A stretch of 64,000 bases of DNA. Origin: Solanum dulcamara. Taxonomy: Eukaryota; Streptophyta; Magnoliopsida; Solanales; Solanaceae. The position numbers and the translations under genes were made by a program. Below the pieces are notes generated by a model. The model had not been told where the DNA came from, did not search any database, and saw only the letters and a program-made list of their open reading frames with translations. This document shows positions 35,414 through 47,815 of this stretch, in pieces. Numbering within the stretch: the first letter of the stretch is position 1; every line of letters starts with the position of its first letter. The stretch covers positions 74,061,501-74,125,500 of the forward strand of contig NC_077240.1 of the NCBI RefSeq assembly GCF_947179165.1. The letters run 5' to 3'.

Positions 35414-37346
35414 CTCAAGTTATCGGTCTCCAGTACAAGAGAAAATATGGAATAGACCCCTGCGGATTGGTGTGTTGACGTCCACACTTAATCTTCGGGA
35501 AGCTATGAAATATTTTTGGAAGTTATTCCACTTCTTCTCCCTTTTTATGCAGTCTGTCACTGGTGGTATGGGTTAAGCCTAATTGGTATCTCTGGACTCC
35601 AATTGGTATCTCAACAAAGAAAAAATGGATGTTGTTGTCATGGCTGAAGGGGCATAAGCAAGGGAAATTGGAACCGAGAAGGTTCCAATTGGTATCTTGC
35701 TTGACAAGTTGTGTAATTGCATGAATGATCAACTAATAGTCATTCATGAAGAGAACTATTTAATTGAATTGATTTTCTTGTGTGAAGTAGTTAAATTTTG
35801 TGATTATGAGCACAGTGTTGCCTGCTTGATTGACGATGTGTGGAGTGCACTTAAATGAATAATATGATGTGTGCATTGTGCTTGCATAGATAATGATGTG
35901 TAGTGAATTTTATGTTACTTGAGATAAATGTCTACATTCGAAGGGTGCTTGCATGAATGTTGAAATTCGCAATGAGGCAAAATGGCTTGAACCTTTATGA
36001 GCTTGTGAGTAGGAAAAGAGTTGGACTCGTGAGAACAATGGTCTAGTGCTAATCTATAAGGTGATTAATGAATATGTATTTATGATGTACATGTCGACTA
36101 TGCTGAGTTAATGAGAAAATTTTTTGCATGTGTTTTGCTGGGTCGATCTTAGGGTTAATGAGAAAATTATTTGGCTTAATTTTCACACCAAAAATCAATA
36201 AGTGATCCCAAGGAGCGAGGAGGGGAGGGGAGGGGAAGGGAAAACCTTCAAAAAATCTACCCTGAAAACTGATCCCTGCCAGGGCCGCCATACCGGGTTG
36301 ACCCCGCCATAGCGGATTCATCATAGCGGGTTGACTCCGCCATAGTGGGTCTTCCATAGAGGGAATTCTCCCGCCATGGTAGAATAGGGTGAGACAAAAC
36401 CTCAGGCTGTCTCCCCTATTTTGCCCTATTTTTCAAATTTGATTTTGGAGCCTGTAAGGGCTAGTTCCAGCTTTCAGATCAATGCACAATAATAGAGAAA
36501 TGAGTTAAAAACAACTAGTATTTATTGCGGCTAAGGGAAAATAAGAGATTAAACATCTACTTGCTTACAAAAACTAAGTAAAAATAAGAAATAGAAAGAT
36601 TATTTGTTACATGCCAAAATAGGGAAAACCCAAATCAGGAATAGAATCTCTAACTAGAGGAGGGAGGTGTCTTCTTCAGATCGAGGTCATCCGGGGAAAG
36701 TTCACCTCTCCAGGCTTCATTCGAATAAGGAAACTCTGCAAAATCCTCCGGATCAAGTCTGGGAAGCTCCATCTGGGGGGCGACGTAAGAGAAGATCATG
36801 TTGATGGTCTTTCATATCCAACTTATCAAGCGGTCTCTCGCCAGACCTTTTTTCTTCTCATGCCTCAGCTAGTGATGGAGCATCTCGACCTCGAGGAAGG
36901 TGGAGGATGGAACCGAGGATGAGTCCTTAGGAGTGGTACCTCCCATTCCTTCCGAAAAATAACCAAGTCCTCCTCCACGTAGTCGCGAGAGAGTCGGTGT
37001 TGTGACTGGGAAGGGCGGGCATCCTTATCCTCCTCCTCCTCTGCCTCTGCTGCCACCTAGATACTCTTAGCTCTACCTTTCCTCCTTTTTTTCCTGTCTG
37101 TGGTGGAACTCTGTCTGAAGAAAAATGGGTGGAAGGAGGTATCCATAAGGAGTACCTCACCATCATCCATGAGCGGCACTCCTGCCCGCTTGCACATTGC
37201 TGTCACGAGCCCTAGTAGGAAGATTAATTTCTTGTTGCCCCGGTAGAACATATTCTATTCAGACATTATCTATGCCCCCATGTTCAATATAATTCTACTC
37301 ATGGTGTAATCCACCACTAAAGCCCAAGGGTAAGTCACATCAATCC

Positions 37347-39733
37347 TGTAACACCCAAATTTTCTTTTTATGGTTTTTCTAAAGGATTGCCAGGTGATCC
37401 ACGTTATCTATGAAGTTCTACAGCTATTAATTGGAATGTCTTACATAACAAAGCTATTTGAGTACACGTCAAGCTTAGGTAGCAAGGATTACATAGGTTC
37501 TTAAAGTGAGACGAGATTACAAACCCACGAAAGAGGAAAAAAGAGGCGTAGCACCTACTTGAAACAAGTAAGTGATGCACCTACTTGGACGAAGTAGGTG
37601 ATGCACCTACTTGGACCAAGTAGGTGACACACCTACTTGGGGTAGACCCCACGCTGCCATGTGGCAGCTTTGGATTGGGCGCATGGATGAGGTGGCGCCC
37701 TAGGAGTTGGACACGTATCACCCCTAGGGGCTGCCACATGTCACCCTCTAAGAAAGGGTATACATGCATATATTATTGACTAAAAAGTCATTAAGTCATT
37801 TTTCCTTGGAGAAACTTAGAAAGACTTGAGAGAAAGAGAGCTACGGATTTGGCCAATTAAGGTAAGCTCTCCAATTTCATTCCATTAATTAATTGTCTAG
37901 GGTATTCTTCGGTTAAGTAGCGATGTTTAACAACGTAAAATTTATAGTTGGGGCAGCGAGGAGGTTCTTGTTCTTGGTAGCAAACCCGTTTTTGGATATG
38001 ACTGCCGTTAGTAATATTAGTATAACTACTTGTGCAAAGCTTTGTTTTAATTGATTCAAGATGTTTTATAAATATATTTCATAGGGATATAAATTTTATT
38101 GAGGCTCGGAAACCCAATTTTGCTTTTAGCTACTCGAAAAAGGGTGATGAAGTATAGCGGAGGTGATGCCCAGATTTTGTTTTGGAAATCCTACATGGAC
38201 AGCTGTTGGTATTTTGGGCATATCTTTTTGTAAAGAATTGATATAGGGGTAATTTAAAATTGTATGCGACCCTAAGACACATGTATATAACTTTCATTGA
38301 GTCCACAAAGCCTATTTACCCCATTTACCCCTTCGAAACTGAGCAACAATACAAAATAGTAGGCTGTCCAGAATTCCGGTTTGAATAGTTTGGGATGATT
38401 TTTATAAATTTCATGTTTAGTTTCGATATGATGAGACTCTTAAACTTAAGTAGATATTTTATTATGTATTTAAGGTGTATATGTACTTATACAAGCTAAG
38501 AGAAACTGCTTGACGAAGGGAATTTTAGTTGGTCTATGGCGGAGAGGGATTGAGCTCCTCGAGTTGTGGTAGAACCTATTATATGCTAAAATGCCAAGGT
38601 TTGTGTATAAACTTGAACTTAAAATATTTTATTTTCTGAAATTTGAAGTATTTTGATGGGTTATTTCCTTTCTCCTTATTTTGTATTTTGGTATGACTAT
38701 TATCTCAAGTATTGCAAAACTTTTGCTAAATCGCCCACTTTTACGAATTGCTTGATCATTTTACATTCTTGATGGGACTTTGTCCTTTTTGTTACGGTGA
38801 GTTGTCATCGATATTGGCCTACTTCTCGATTCGTATCTTGTCCATCTTGACTTTGTATTTACATTTCGTCTTGACGATGGAGTTTCGCCCATTCTCGAGT
38901 ACGAGTGGAAAGCCACTTTCAACATGGTTCTTGATTCTCTTAATATTGGGTGATGAACCTTCTTGATATGGGCTTCGTTCCTTCTTGATTTTGGAGCTTC
39001 AGTCCATCTTGATATTGATTGTGCTTAGTGTGAAGGCATGATGTACCTATTGGGCGAAATTAATTATTTGACAACTCTTTCGAATTGAATTATAAGTTTC
39101 TTGATACTTGAGCCTTTGAATATTGATATTGATATTTTGAAACTCTTCAAGGTTTGTATTCGATACTTTGATATGCTTGTTCACTTGGGCTTTTTTTTAC
39201 CTTATTGATCCACCTACGATGAACAAGGCAATTGAAGAATTTAATGGCTCCAAGCCCGAAGTTTATACACCACTAAGCTTTATGATTAACGATAGTTATT
39301 TTCTATCGTAGGTAATGTGCGAGACGAGATGTGAAGATGACTATTTGGAGTAGACTTTTAGAGCCCTTGTGAAGATCACATCTGCATATGCATCTAGTTT
39401 TTGTAAACATTTTGGGGAACTTGTACATGATGCATATGTCACTTATGTATGAAATTTTGAAGGCTTGTGAAAATAAAACTATATGCTTATAACTTAAACA
39501 GGGTGACTAGTTTTGCTATTTTGGAGTGTGCTTTTAACTCAAGTCATGCATGTACTGTATTTATATGTTGGCTTGTCATTTTGCACATAAGAAGATAATA
39601 GTTTTATAATAACTGTTGGTTTGAGTTTGTGTATTTTAAGAACCTGCAATGGTGTTGACTATTTGTGATTTAAAAAAAATAAAAAACCACCTTTTGTTGC
39701 GTAAGTGGAATCCTCCCAAAGGGGGGTGCTACA
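37347..39733 (+). repeat. Solo LTR, family A, inside the antisense ORF
   Basis: It runs from TGTAACACCCAAATTTTC to GGGGGGTGCTACA (2387 bp). An exact 5-bp TSD AATCC lies at 37342-37346 and 39734-39738. There is no internal region, so it arose by LTR-LTR recombination after insertion. Confidence 0.93.
37551..37642. repeat. Tandem palindromic repeat (three 26-bp units plus a partial)
   Basis: Units at 37551-37576, 37577-37602 and 37603-37628 follow GCACCTACTTGGACCAAGTAGGTGAC-like sequence. Each is a hairpin of CACCTACTTG and CAAGTAGGTG. A partial fourth follows. A single similar dyad lies near 26597-26612 in the other family-A LTR. Confidence 0.9.
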
Positions 39734-41158
39734 AATCCAATTTCCCAAAGGGCAGATCCTAGTGGCCACCAAGTTTAGCCACCTCTTAGTGTCGACCAAC
39801 CAACGAGTAATGGTAATTCCCTCTGAAGTGCTCCAGTAGACCCGGTCCTAGTACTCGTCCTCCACTAGTATATTCCGTATCCACACTAAGTTTATCTCTC
39901 TCAACTTGGCCTTGTAAGTAATAGTTGAGACCTCTGGTATCTCTAGCATAACATTGATGAACTGTGTGCTCAATGGGATGTCCACCCCGCGAATGGAGAT
40001 AGAGGGGATGGGATCATCCTAAATCACAGTAGGGAGGAGGGCATAGAACTCCCTCACCCATATGGACAATGCTTCATGAGGAGCCTCCTCTAGCAAATCC
40101 TAGACAAACTCCTCCAATCGTGTAAAAACTATCGGAGCTTTTCTCTTCAAGCTAGCATGTGGAAGGCCCTCTCGCAAAGATATTTATTTAGTCTACAGTC
40201 TCAGTATCTCTCTTGACTAGCATGGTCGGGGAAAACGACAAAGGAAAGGTTAGCCTCGTTAAGTAAAGCCATTGATGTTCTTAGAAACCTGCAATTCATA
40301 AGAGTATAGGCTAGAAACTAGAATATATAAGTGAATATGTGCAAAGGAAGGATTGGGCATGGCCTGGGGAGGCCACTTTTTTTCGGCCTCCCGCCATGGA
40401 GAGGCTGCCATAGCAGAAGCAAGGCCTCCATTTCGGCCTTTATCTAGTTTGAGCTTCAGGGGTGCGTCCATGGCACCTTTTCACTCAAAAACTTCATTTT
40501 TATCAAAGTTTTGTCAGCTCATTGTTCCTAAAGTATCTTATTACCTAAATATTTGAAAATTCTAGCATTTCTCTTGCTAAATCATGTCCAAATATAATTT
40601 TAAACCAATAACACCCTTCAAACTTCTCCACTCATTTCGAAACCGTTTTGGCCCTATTTTTCCATAATCTTTATGCTCTGAACATTATGTGGACAGGGAA
40701 CGTAAAAAAAGTAACCATGTTATGGTATTGCATCAAATCAAGCAACCCATTGAGTTTTTAAAATGCTACCCAAATCCCATTCTACCCAATCGATTCCCTT
40801 TATTAAATTATTATTTATTAAATAATAAAGCAAGTAGAGTAGTGAGCAAGATCATTACCTTAAAATCGACATTCAAAGCAAAGCGATTGAGAGCGTCTTA
40901 AGATTTGGCAGTGAGTAGAAGGAAAATTTTCTCCTCTAAACTTATCTCGTCATCCCGCCATGAAGCTAGGGATCCTGCCACAACCCTGATAGAGAGGAAT
41001 GCTCTCCGCCATAGCAGGATTTTAACCGCCAGGTCAGAATCGACTCGCCATAGCGGGGCTAGGCTTGGTTTATGGGATAAAGTTTTATGATTTTGACTTG
41101 TTCTTCTTAGTTCATTTTTTGGAAAGGTCCTTTTGTATTTAAAGTCTCGAGATACAAG

Positions 41159-44100
41159 TGTAACACCCTAGAAACGTTTTTCGCAAAAACTCAAATATTT
41201 CTTTACATGTGTGTAAACTCGAACCGAAGGACTTGTAGTTTTATTTATGAGATAGGATTAATTCCTAAGTATTAGAAGTGTTTAGATGTGTTTAGGGGTC
41301 ATAAGGGATCTCTAACACCAAGTCGAGTCCAAAGAACTCCAATCGATTAAGTTTTCGAACGAGTTAGTATAAGGGTCCACTTCAAACGACCATATCTCCT
41401 AGAATATAATGAACTAGGTGGACCACGACCTACCAAATTAAAGGTATTTGAGTCTTCTTTCCAACTACACCAATATTGAAATTTTTGGAGTTCGCAGTCA
41501 AAAGTTATGGCCATTTTACTACAGACTAGTACTGCAGGAATTTCAGGCCTGGGCGAAATTCAGGCTTGGCGCTCCAGTGGCGCCCCATGCCACTATAGCG
41601 CCAGAAAATAGCCTCAGTAGTTTGGGGCTTGGCGCGACGCGCCACTATTAGATGTGCAAGGTTTTAAGCCTATTTTGTCTTGGCGCTGCAGTGGCGCGAC
41701 GCGCCACTATAGCGCCAGCAAGGTTTTTGCCCAATTTTTCAGATTTTTGAAGAGGGGCAACTTGGACTTTTTCCAAATTATATATACACCATCCTTGAGC
41801 ATTTTGGACCATTATTTTCAGCTTCTCTCTCTCTAAAAATCCCTAGAAATTTTCCCTCACTTCTTCCTCTCCTTCTTCAAATCCTCCTCCAACAAAGGGT
41901 GCCTTCAAGAGTTCCAAGAATTCAAGCCTTCCATTGAAGACCTAACATCAAGGTTCTTCAAAGTCTTCAAACAAGATATGTAAGGCTAACCTAAAATATG
42001 GATTTAGTTCTTCCATATGCCCATAGATGTGTTGGATAGGAGTTGTAAAAGAGTTGAACCTTCTAAGAAGGTTTTCTTGAAAGTTTTCCTAAACTATAGA
42101 ATGTTTTTAAGTACTATTAGTTGATTGATGTTTTTAATGACTTGAGTTACTAAATAGTTATCTTTTATATTATTGATTTCAAATGTATCTTTGTATATAG
42201 ATTTATAGATGTTGACGATATTCTTGAGTTGAGTTTTGTTGAGAGTATGGATTCATGTTTCATTCACATGAACCCAAGATGAGATTTCTTTGGTCATAAT
42301 TTATCTTGAGTTGAGATTGATGGTTTTGTGTATATGTGTATTGATTGGAATGAAAAGAATGAATTGGATAGTTAAGAATGTCCTTTTGCTTTTATAAATT
42401 GAACATATGACTAAAATAAGGATTTTGGAGTAGATGTTTGATGATTGATGTGATGATGATATTTGATAATGATGTGATGATGATGTTTGATGACGATGTG
42501 AATAATAGTATTTGATGATGTCGTGTGATGAAGTGGATTGGAGTCTAATGTGATTTGTGGTATGTGATGTGCATAATTTGAGTTGATTGGAGTCTTACGA
42601 ATATTTTGAAAATAAATAATCTTTTGAGAAAGAGTTTTAAATAAATGTTTTGTGAATATTTTTGCATAAATTATTTACACACTATTTTGAGTTTTAAAGG
42701 ATGATTATTTTCATCTACGATTTAAAAAGAGTTTAAGCATGATTTGAGTTTGAGAAGTCTTTTAAATATTTTTGAACATGAGTATTTGGAGTATAAATGA
42801 GTTGAGCATTATTTTCCTTAAAAATATAAATTTTGAGATTTATATAGATTTTTAAAGAGAAGAGTTTGATTATTGGAGATGAGTCGATTTGAAAGAGGGT
42901 CCAATGAGGCCAGATTTGATTGAGTTTTGAAGAGAGTCCAATGAGACTAAATGAGTTGATTTGAAAGAGTACGATGAGGCTAAATGAGTATTTTAAATAT
43001 TTTACTCACTTAATAGCTATGCGTGTATTGAGTCTTGGGAGGAGTATTGAGCACTGAATTGGGTAAGAGTATAGTTCATACTCGAATCTCATAAACTACG
43101 CCGCCAACGTAGGAAGGGATTGTACCGTGTCGGATGTTTCCCTATTTTATTGTCCTGAAATGATAGGACTTGATTGATTGACGGATCCATGATTTGTTTG
43201 AGCCGTTCATACCTTGGCAAGTATGAATGGACGGAGCAACGGCGTGACTCGTTGTGTATCACCTATATATAGGTGGTGGGATTGTTATCGGTTAGAGAAA
43301 CTCCCAAATTGAGTGGTTTGTGCATGATATGATTGGTTCGATTGAGATTGGTTGATGATTGAGTTGGATTGTAAAATATTGCATAATTTAATTTGCATAT
43401 TTATTGAGTTGATTGTTGAGTTGATTCTATAAGACCGGATTAGGTGATGTGCGATGGATTAGATTATATGATATGTGATTGGATAGTGTACGATGGAAGG
43501 GTATATTATTGGATTGGATATACGATATGATTAGATTGAATCGGATTATACATGATTGGATGGGATCGAATTGTGAATGATTTAATTGAATTGTATTGTA
43601 CATGATTGGATTGGATTGTATGGTATAGGATTGGTCTTGTCAAAAAAAATTATATTCTTACCTTAGACTTATGACACTTTGATTGAGTCTTTCTTATCTT
43701 TCTGAGTTGAGATATTTGAACCAACGTTACTCTCCCTTGAGGTATGTTTCATTCTACCATATTACATACTCGTACATTCCATGTACTGACGTCCATTTGG
43801 ACCTGCATCATTTCATGATGCAGAGACAGATTTAGGAGATCATTAATAGGAGCATCATCGAGGATCTATACACACTCAGCGTATTGGTGAGTCCTTCCCT
43901 ACATTCGGAGGACACCGCTTATAATATTTCTACATCGAGTTAGGCCTTTTCATTTTGGTTTGAGGTAGCCATGAACATGTCATTGGCACCAAATAGATAG
44001 TAGTGATAGAGGCTTCATAGACTAGATAGTGATGGGTCGATTAAGTATTTTATGTTCTTGAATTATTTTTGTCGAACTATTTTAATGACAAAGATCGGAG

Positions 44101-44300
44101 TTTGATTTGTTGGCTCATGACCTTTCTTTCTTGAGTTAGATCGTTGATTTGGATTGCCCGCCAAATTATTTCTTTATTTTTAAATCTTCCGCTGATTGAA
44201 TAAATGAATGGATGTGTGATCAGGCTATGTGGTTCACTTGGGAGCCAGAAATGGTTTTTGAGTGTCGGTTACGTCTAGGGTACCCTCCCGGGGTGTGACA
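41159..44300 (+). repeat. Solo LTR, family B (gypsy)
   Basis: It runs from TGTAACACCCTAGAAACG to CCCGGGGTGTGACA (3142 bp), flanked by an exact TSD ACAAG (41154-41158, 44301-44305). It is homologous to the gypsy LTRs at 3769-6203 and 10672-13099 in reverse orientation. It is longer because of extra GATGATGTTTGATGA-type repeats (42430-42540) and GATTGGATTG-type repeats (43340-43640). Confidence 0.93.
41570..41786 (+). promoter_or_regulatory. GC palindromes and TATA-like box of the family-B solo LTR
   Basis: GGCGCGACGCGCCAC dyads near 41632 and 41692, with GTGGCGCCCCATGCCAC near 41576, lie just upstream of TTATATATA at 41778-41786. This is the same arrangement as in the complete gypsy element. 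Confidence 0.5.
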
Positions 44301-44389
44301 ACAAGTTCCCTCATAGTCAATGATAAGTGGTTCTACTATTCCTTGAGAAATTTCAATCGACTCGTGCTTAATCCTACGTTTATTGTTCA

Positions 44390-44409
44390 AGAAAGAATGA
44401 GGGGGAAAT
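44390..44409 (+). promoter_or_regulatory. LARD-1 polypurine tract
   Basis: The purine run AAGAAAGAATGAGGGGGAAA lies about ten bases before the 3' LTR. It confirms plus polarity of the element. Confidence 0.7.
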
Positions 44410-45260
44410 TGGTATCTATTATAACTATTCAAGCCGTCATTATTTAGGTGGAATCAAAAAATTTGATGAATTAAGTTGGTCAGATTTGTACTATTCTACA
44501 ATAGCGAGAATATTTCTGCCATGACGACATAGGTCCTTCCATAGTGGGACAGTCGAGGACAGAATTAAAAGACACAAATTTTGATTTCCTCCTCTTAAGT
44601 GCCAAAATAGGTAAGAGTCGTCTGAAAATCCTTAGAAAAGCTTCTTCAGGCCTAAGGAGAATGGAGGAAGATATTTTTAGATCAATGAAGGCTGCAAATC
44701 ACGGATTTCAGGCTTGTCTCCATTGTTTCTCCTTTTGGAAGTCAGAAATTATGCAATAATCCTTCTACATCTGCTTGACGCTCAGGTAGACTAGGTTTCT
44801 CTAATTTGAGTAGTTATAAATCTGTTTCCACGTATATTATACAGTAGTTGACGGGAGATTTCATGCTTAGGCCTTAGGACACAGAGTTTGGATGGCTAAA
44901 AGTTGTTATTAATATGTAGGCTAGGAATATATATATGTATATGGGTCTTGATTAGTGTGTAACTAGTGGTGGTAGTCTAGTATTTGAATGTAGACCCTGA
45001 TAATAATGGCTTAGAGGGCCAATGACCCTTGTGAGATTAAATGTCGACCATTGTGGGGTTGTTATGTGATTTAAGATTGAAAATCCAAAGGGGAGGTTCA
45101 TATTAGTTGTTGATGTATCAAGGGATAAACTTGTATGTGTAATTGTAGGTGATGGTTTTATTTTTTTCTGTGTTATATGTGCTTGTTAAACTGCAATAAA
45201 TAGTATTTCATGCATGCGTGCGACTAGAAAAAGATGGAATGGACTTAATAAAATGACTAC

Positions 45261-45370
45261 TGTGATCAATTTCTTGCAATGAACATGTTACTTGATTGTG
45301 CAAGTATGTGAACTATGTGATCAATTTCTTGCAATGAACATGTTACTTGATTGTGCAAGTATATGAACCA
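45261..45370 (+). repeat. 55-bp tandem duplication in the LARD-1 3' LTR
   Basis: TGTGATCAATTTCTTGCAAT.. occurs at 45261-45315 and again at 45316-45370. The 5' LTR has only one copy (about 34175-34230). Confidence 0.93.
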
Positions 45371-45399
45371 TTCTTTATGAACTATGATTGAGATTGTGA

Positions 45400-45590
45400 T
45401 ATTGGATCGGGTGTCATATTTTGACACATATATATTAGATCGGGTGTCACATTCCAACACATACATATTAGTTCGGGTGTCACGTTCTGGCATATACATT
45501 GTGTTGGGTGTCATGTTTCAACACATATCTTGGATCGAGTGTCATGTTTTGACACATATATTAGATCAAGTACCACACCGATACAAACTA
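45400..45590. repeat. Dyad repeat array in the LARD-1 3' LTR (5 units plus one decayed)
   Basis: It has the same GGGTGTCA..GACAC units as 34255-34376 but two more of them. Confidence 0.82.
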
Positions 45591-47748
45591 ACCATTTGAG
45601 TATGAGTTCTATGAGAGAACCATTATTTGAATAAATACTTGTGATTAAATATTATTTCATGGGTGAGAACTGTTGTATTTGAAATTAGCACAACTGTAAT
45701 TGACCAGACCCATCCCATGTAATGATTAAGGAGAAAGGACTAGAAGTCGAATGTATCTGGGTTATTACATTGCAGTAGAATCGATGATGTGAAACTATAA
45801 GTTACCACTGAAATGGTAATTAGTAATGTGTTTCTGCATATGCCTATTTTTACCATATTGTGGTGATTATATGTGTTCAGGATTCCAGGTATGACAAGTG
45901 TGTAAGTGAGAACCAGATAGGGTCGATATGAGAACAAAGTGACTAGGTTAGATCTTGGGAAGAGAGTTCAGTTTGGTGTGGTAGATAAGCTGGTTATTGT
46001 ATACTACGTTGTTTGGGACCAGATAGTAGTTGTAGAAACTTGTATAAAGTATAGTAAGTGGGCTAGACGGACTTGGGTTGAAGTGTATTCAGAAACTACA
46101 TCGTGTGTGGAAGATGGGCTAGGTCCTGATCTGTATAGGAGTTGATAGCGAACTAACTAGAAGGGATGAGTGTCAAGCTTGAATAACATTAAGGAGGTAA
46201 AGTAGGGATAATAGAATTCCGTAAATAATGATTGGGTGGTGGATTTTCTCAAGTGCATGTTTATTCTTGTTAATTGCTGTATATTATGCGGTGGGTATCG
46301 GGTTGATCGATGATGCCTACTAGTAATTATTTTTTATATTGATATTACTCTTGTTATGCCAATTGGCATAATCTGGTTGAAGGGTTAGTGATGTTTCATA
46401 ACTGAAGGTGAATATGATTCTCCAACAGCTTCTATTTTTCCTTCCTATTGGTGGAAGATGTGTCACCACTTTATTTATATACTATATCCTTAGAAAATCG
46501 TGTACCTGTTTAGACTAGTATCTTTGGGATGTTAAATTATTTCTTGTAATAAAACTTGGAGTTTTTAATTTAATGTATGGCAACTCCTTAATTCTCTTAG
46601 ACCGCTGCTTGCATTTTGTTAAATTTCCGCATGATATTTTCACTTAGGGTATTGAGTGTCCTACTTAGGTGTTAGAATAGGTGTACGCATGGTCCAGTGG
46701 ATTGGATCGTGATAAATTTGAGAAATTTCTAAGTATTTGAATCTTTTTTCAGAAATGACAATGTAGAATCCGTTGCATAATTTTAAGTACTAATACATGA
46801 AATTTCTAAGTATTTGAATCTTTTTTTTTCTTACAAAATGATAAGACAGAAAACATTACATAATCTAAACAATTTTTACTCCCATCTCTTATTAATGTAG
46901 CTATATTAACAAGATGTAAAATAAGGATTCAGAATTCCTTTGGTTAAGGAATATATTACTAGCATGCCAAAATTTATCAAATGTTATTCAAAATATTGAT
47001 TAAACAGCATACGTAAATTATAATATAATCATCCTAATAATCAAACAATCATGATAATCGAAAATGTAAACTCCCTTTGAACTTAATTTTTTTTTTACTA
47101 AAGTGACACATCTCACCTTTTTTATTTTAAAAATATAAATAACTTTTGAGAAAAAAATAAATAAAGATTTAGGGTATATTTAAAATTGGGAATGAGTTAT
47201 TTAATTTTGAGTTTTTCAAGTGTTCTTTTGTTAAAAGTAAATGCGAATTTGTACCAAAGTATAATGAGAGTGGTATATTTGAATTGAAAGTATAAAGAAA
47301 AAGATATATCTGGACCGAAAGTATAACGAAGGGTATATTTAAACTATTTCAAATAGTACAGGGGTATATTTGACCCTTTTTTGTTTAAAAAATTATATGT
47401 TGTGTAACATTAAATATTTTTTTATAAACAGATTATTCGTCTTATCATTTTATATGAATTGCCGCAATGTACATGTTTAAGACACGTACTTTAAACTAGT
47501 TATTAAAAAATTATAGACCCTATTTTTGAGGGGTAGTTTAGTCATTTTATTGCCTTATCAAAGTATTACTAAACACGATATTAGTAATCCCTAGATATCC
47601 TCGATATTAGATAAGACCACATATGGTGTATTAGGTTATCTATGTATTAGGTTTGTTTGAGTTGAACTGTGTGAACAAATATTTTATTGGGTGGACTAAA
47701 TTTTAATACAAGGACTATTTTAATTAATACATCCTACCAAACGGCTCC

Positions 47749-47815
47749 TTAAAGTCATGTCATAGGTAACTTGTAGGTAATTTCAAGTCAAGTCTAATCA
47801 TATCTTGTCACGACC
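47749..47815 (-). mobile_element. LINE fragment between MITE-A and LARD-2
   Basis: The minus strand reads GACATGACTTTAAG at the left edge, the expected DMTL codons of the RTE-type ORF end. It connects to 32123 on one side and to 54117 on the other once the insertions are removed. Confidence 0.65.

Larger units (their letters stand above)
36650..40183 (-). pseudogene. Antisense ORF of LARD-1 (putative plant transposon protein), split by a solo LTR
   Basis: This ORF runs on the minus strand although the element's LTR, PBS and PPT are plus. Part one, 40183-39739, reads FTRLEEFV, LSIWVREFYALLP, ISIRGVDIPLSTQFI and TITRWLVDTKRWLNLVATRI. The solo LTR follows. Part two continues in the same frame with DVTYPWALVVDY, MFYRGNKKLIFLLGLVTAM, CKRAGVPLMDDGEVL, an acidic stretch (AAEAEEEEDKD) and, after a frameshift near 36850, the C-terminus (TINMIFSYVAPQMELP) ending at TAG 36650. 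The VREFYA, RGVDIPLS and CKRAGVP motifs resemble the domain I recall as Pfam Transposase_32 (PF20167). Its function is unknown. Internal stops are mostly TAG. Confidence 0.72.
33306..46714 (+). mobile_element. Large LTR element without gag-pol (LARD-1)
   Basis: LTRs at 33306-35399 and 44420-46714, PBS at 35402, PPT at 44390-44409 and an exact 5-bp TSD AATTT (33301-33305, 46715-46719) define a complete plus-strand element. No gag or pol motif is found in its roughly 3.5 kb of own interior (the rest is two nested solo LTRs). The only gene-like content is an ORF on the opposite strand. This fits a non-autonomous LARD-type retrotransposon. Confidence 0.88.
44420..46714 (+). repeat. LARD-1 3' LTR
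   Basis: It starts TATAACTATTCAAGCCGTC (a decayed TGTAAC..) and ends GGATCGTGATA, followed by the TSD AATTT. It is 200 bp longer than the 5' LTR because of repeat expansion at 45261-45590. Confidence 0.88.
33055..47383. mobile_element. Foldback MULE-like element (MITE-B), split by LARD-1
   Basis: Long inverted arms of about 230 bp (33055-33290 and 47155-47383) share CAAATATACCCCTGTACTAT near the tips and further blocks inside (for example CATTCCCAATTTTAAAT). The flanks are TTTAAAAAA at 33046-33054 and exactly the same at 47384-47392: a 9-bp TSD as in MULEs, though of low complexity. Non-coding. Confidence 0.75.
32124..47748. mobile_element. Tourist/Harbinger-like element (MITE-A), split by nested insertions
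   Basis: The left end GGGATCGTTTGG (32124) and the right end, GGAGCCGTTTGG as reverse complement (ends 47748), are inverted repeats. They are flanked by TTA at 32121-32123 and 47749-47751, the TSD of the PIF/Harbinger superfamily. Removing the element rejoins the LINE sequence. Host arms are 32124-33045 and 47393-47748. There is no transposase. Confidence 0.78.

Noticed and set aside
36049..36357. 102-codon minus-strand ORF with RGQPGM-type repeats
   Set aside because: It arises from the CCGCCATAGCGGG repeat motif in the LARD interior and lies outside the conserved antisense ORF.
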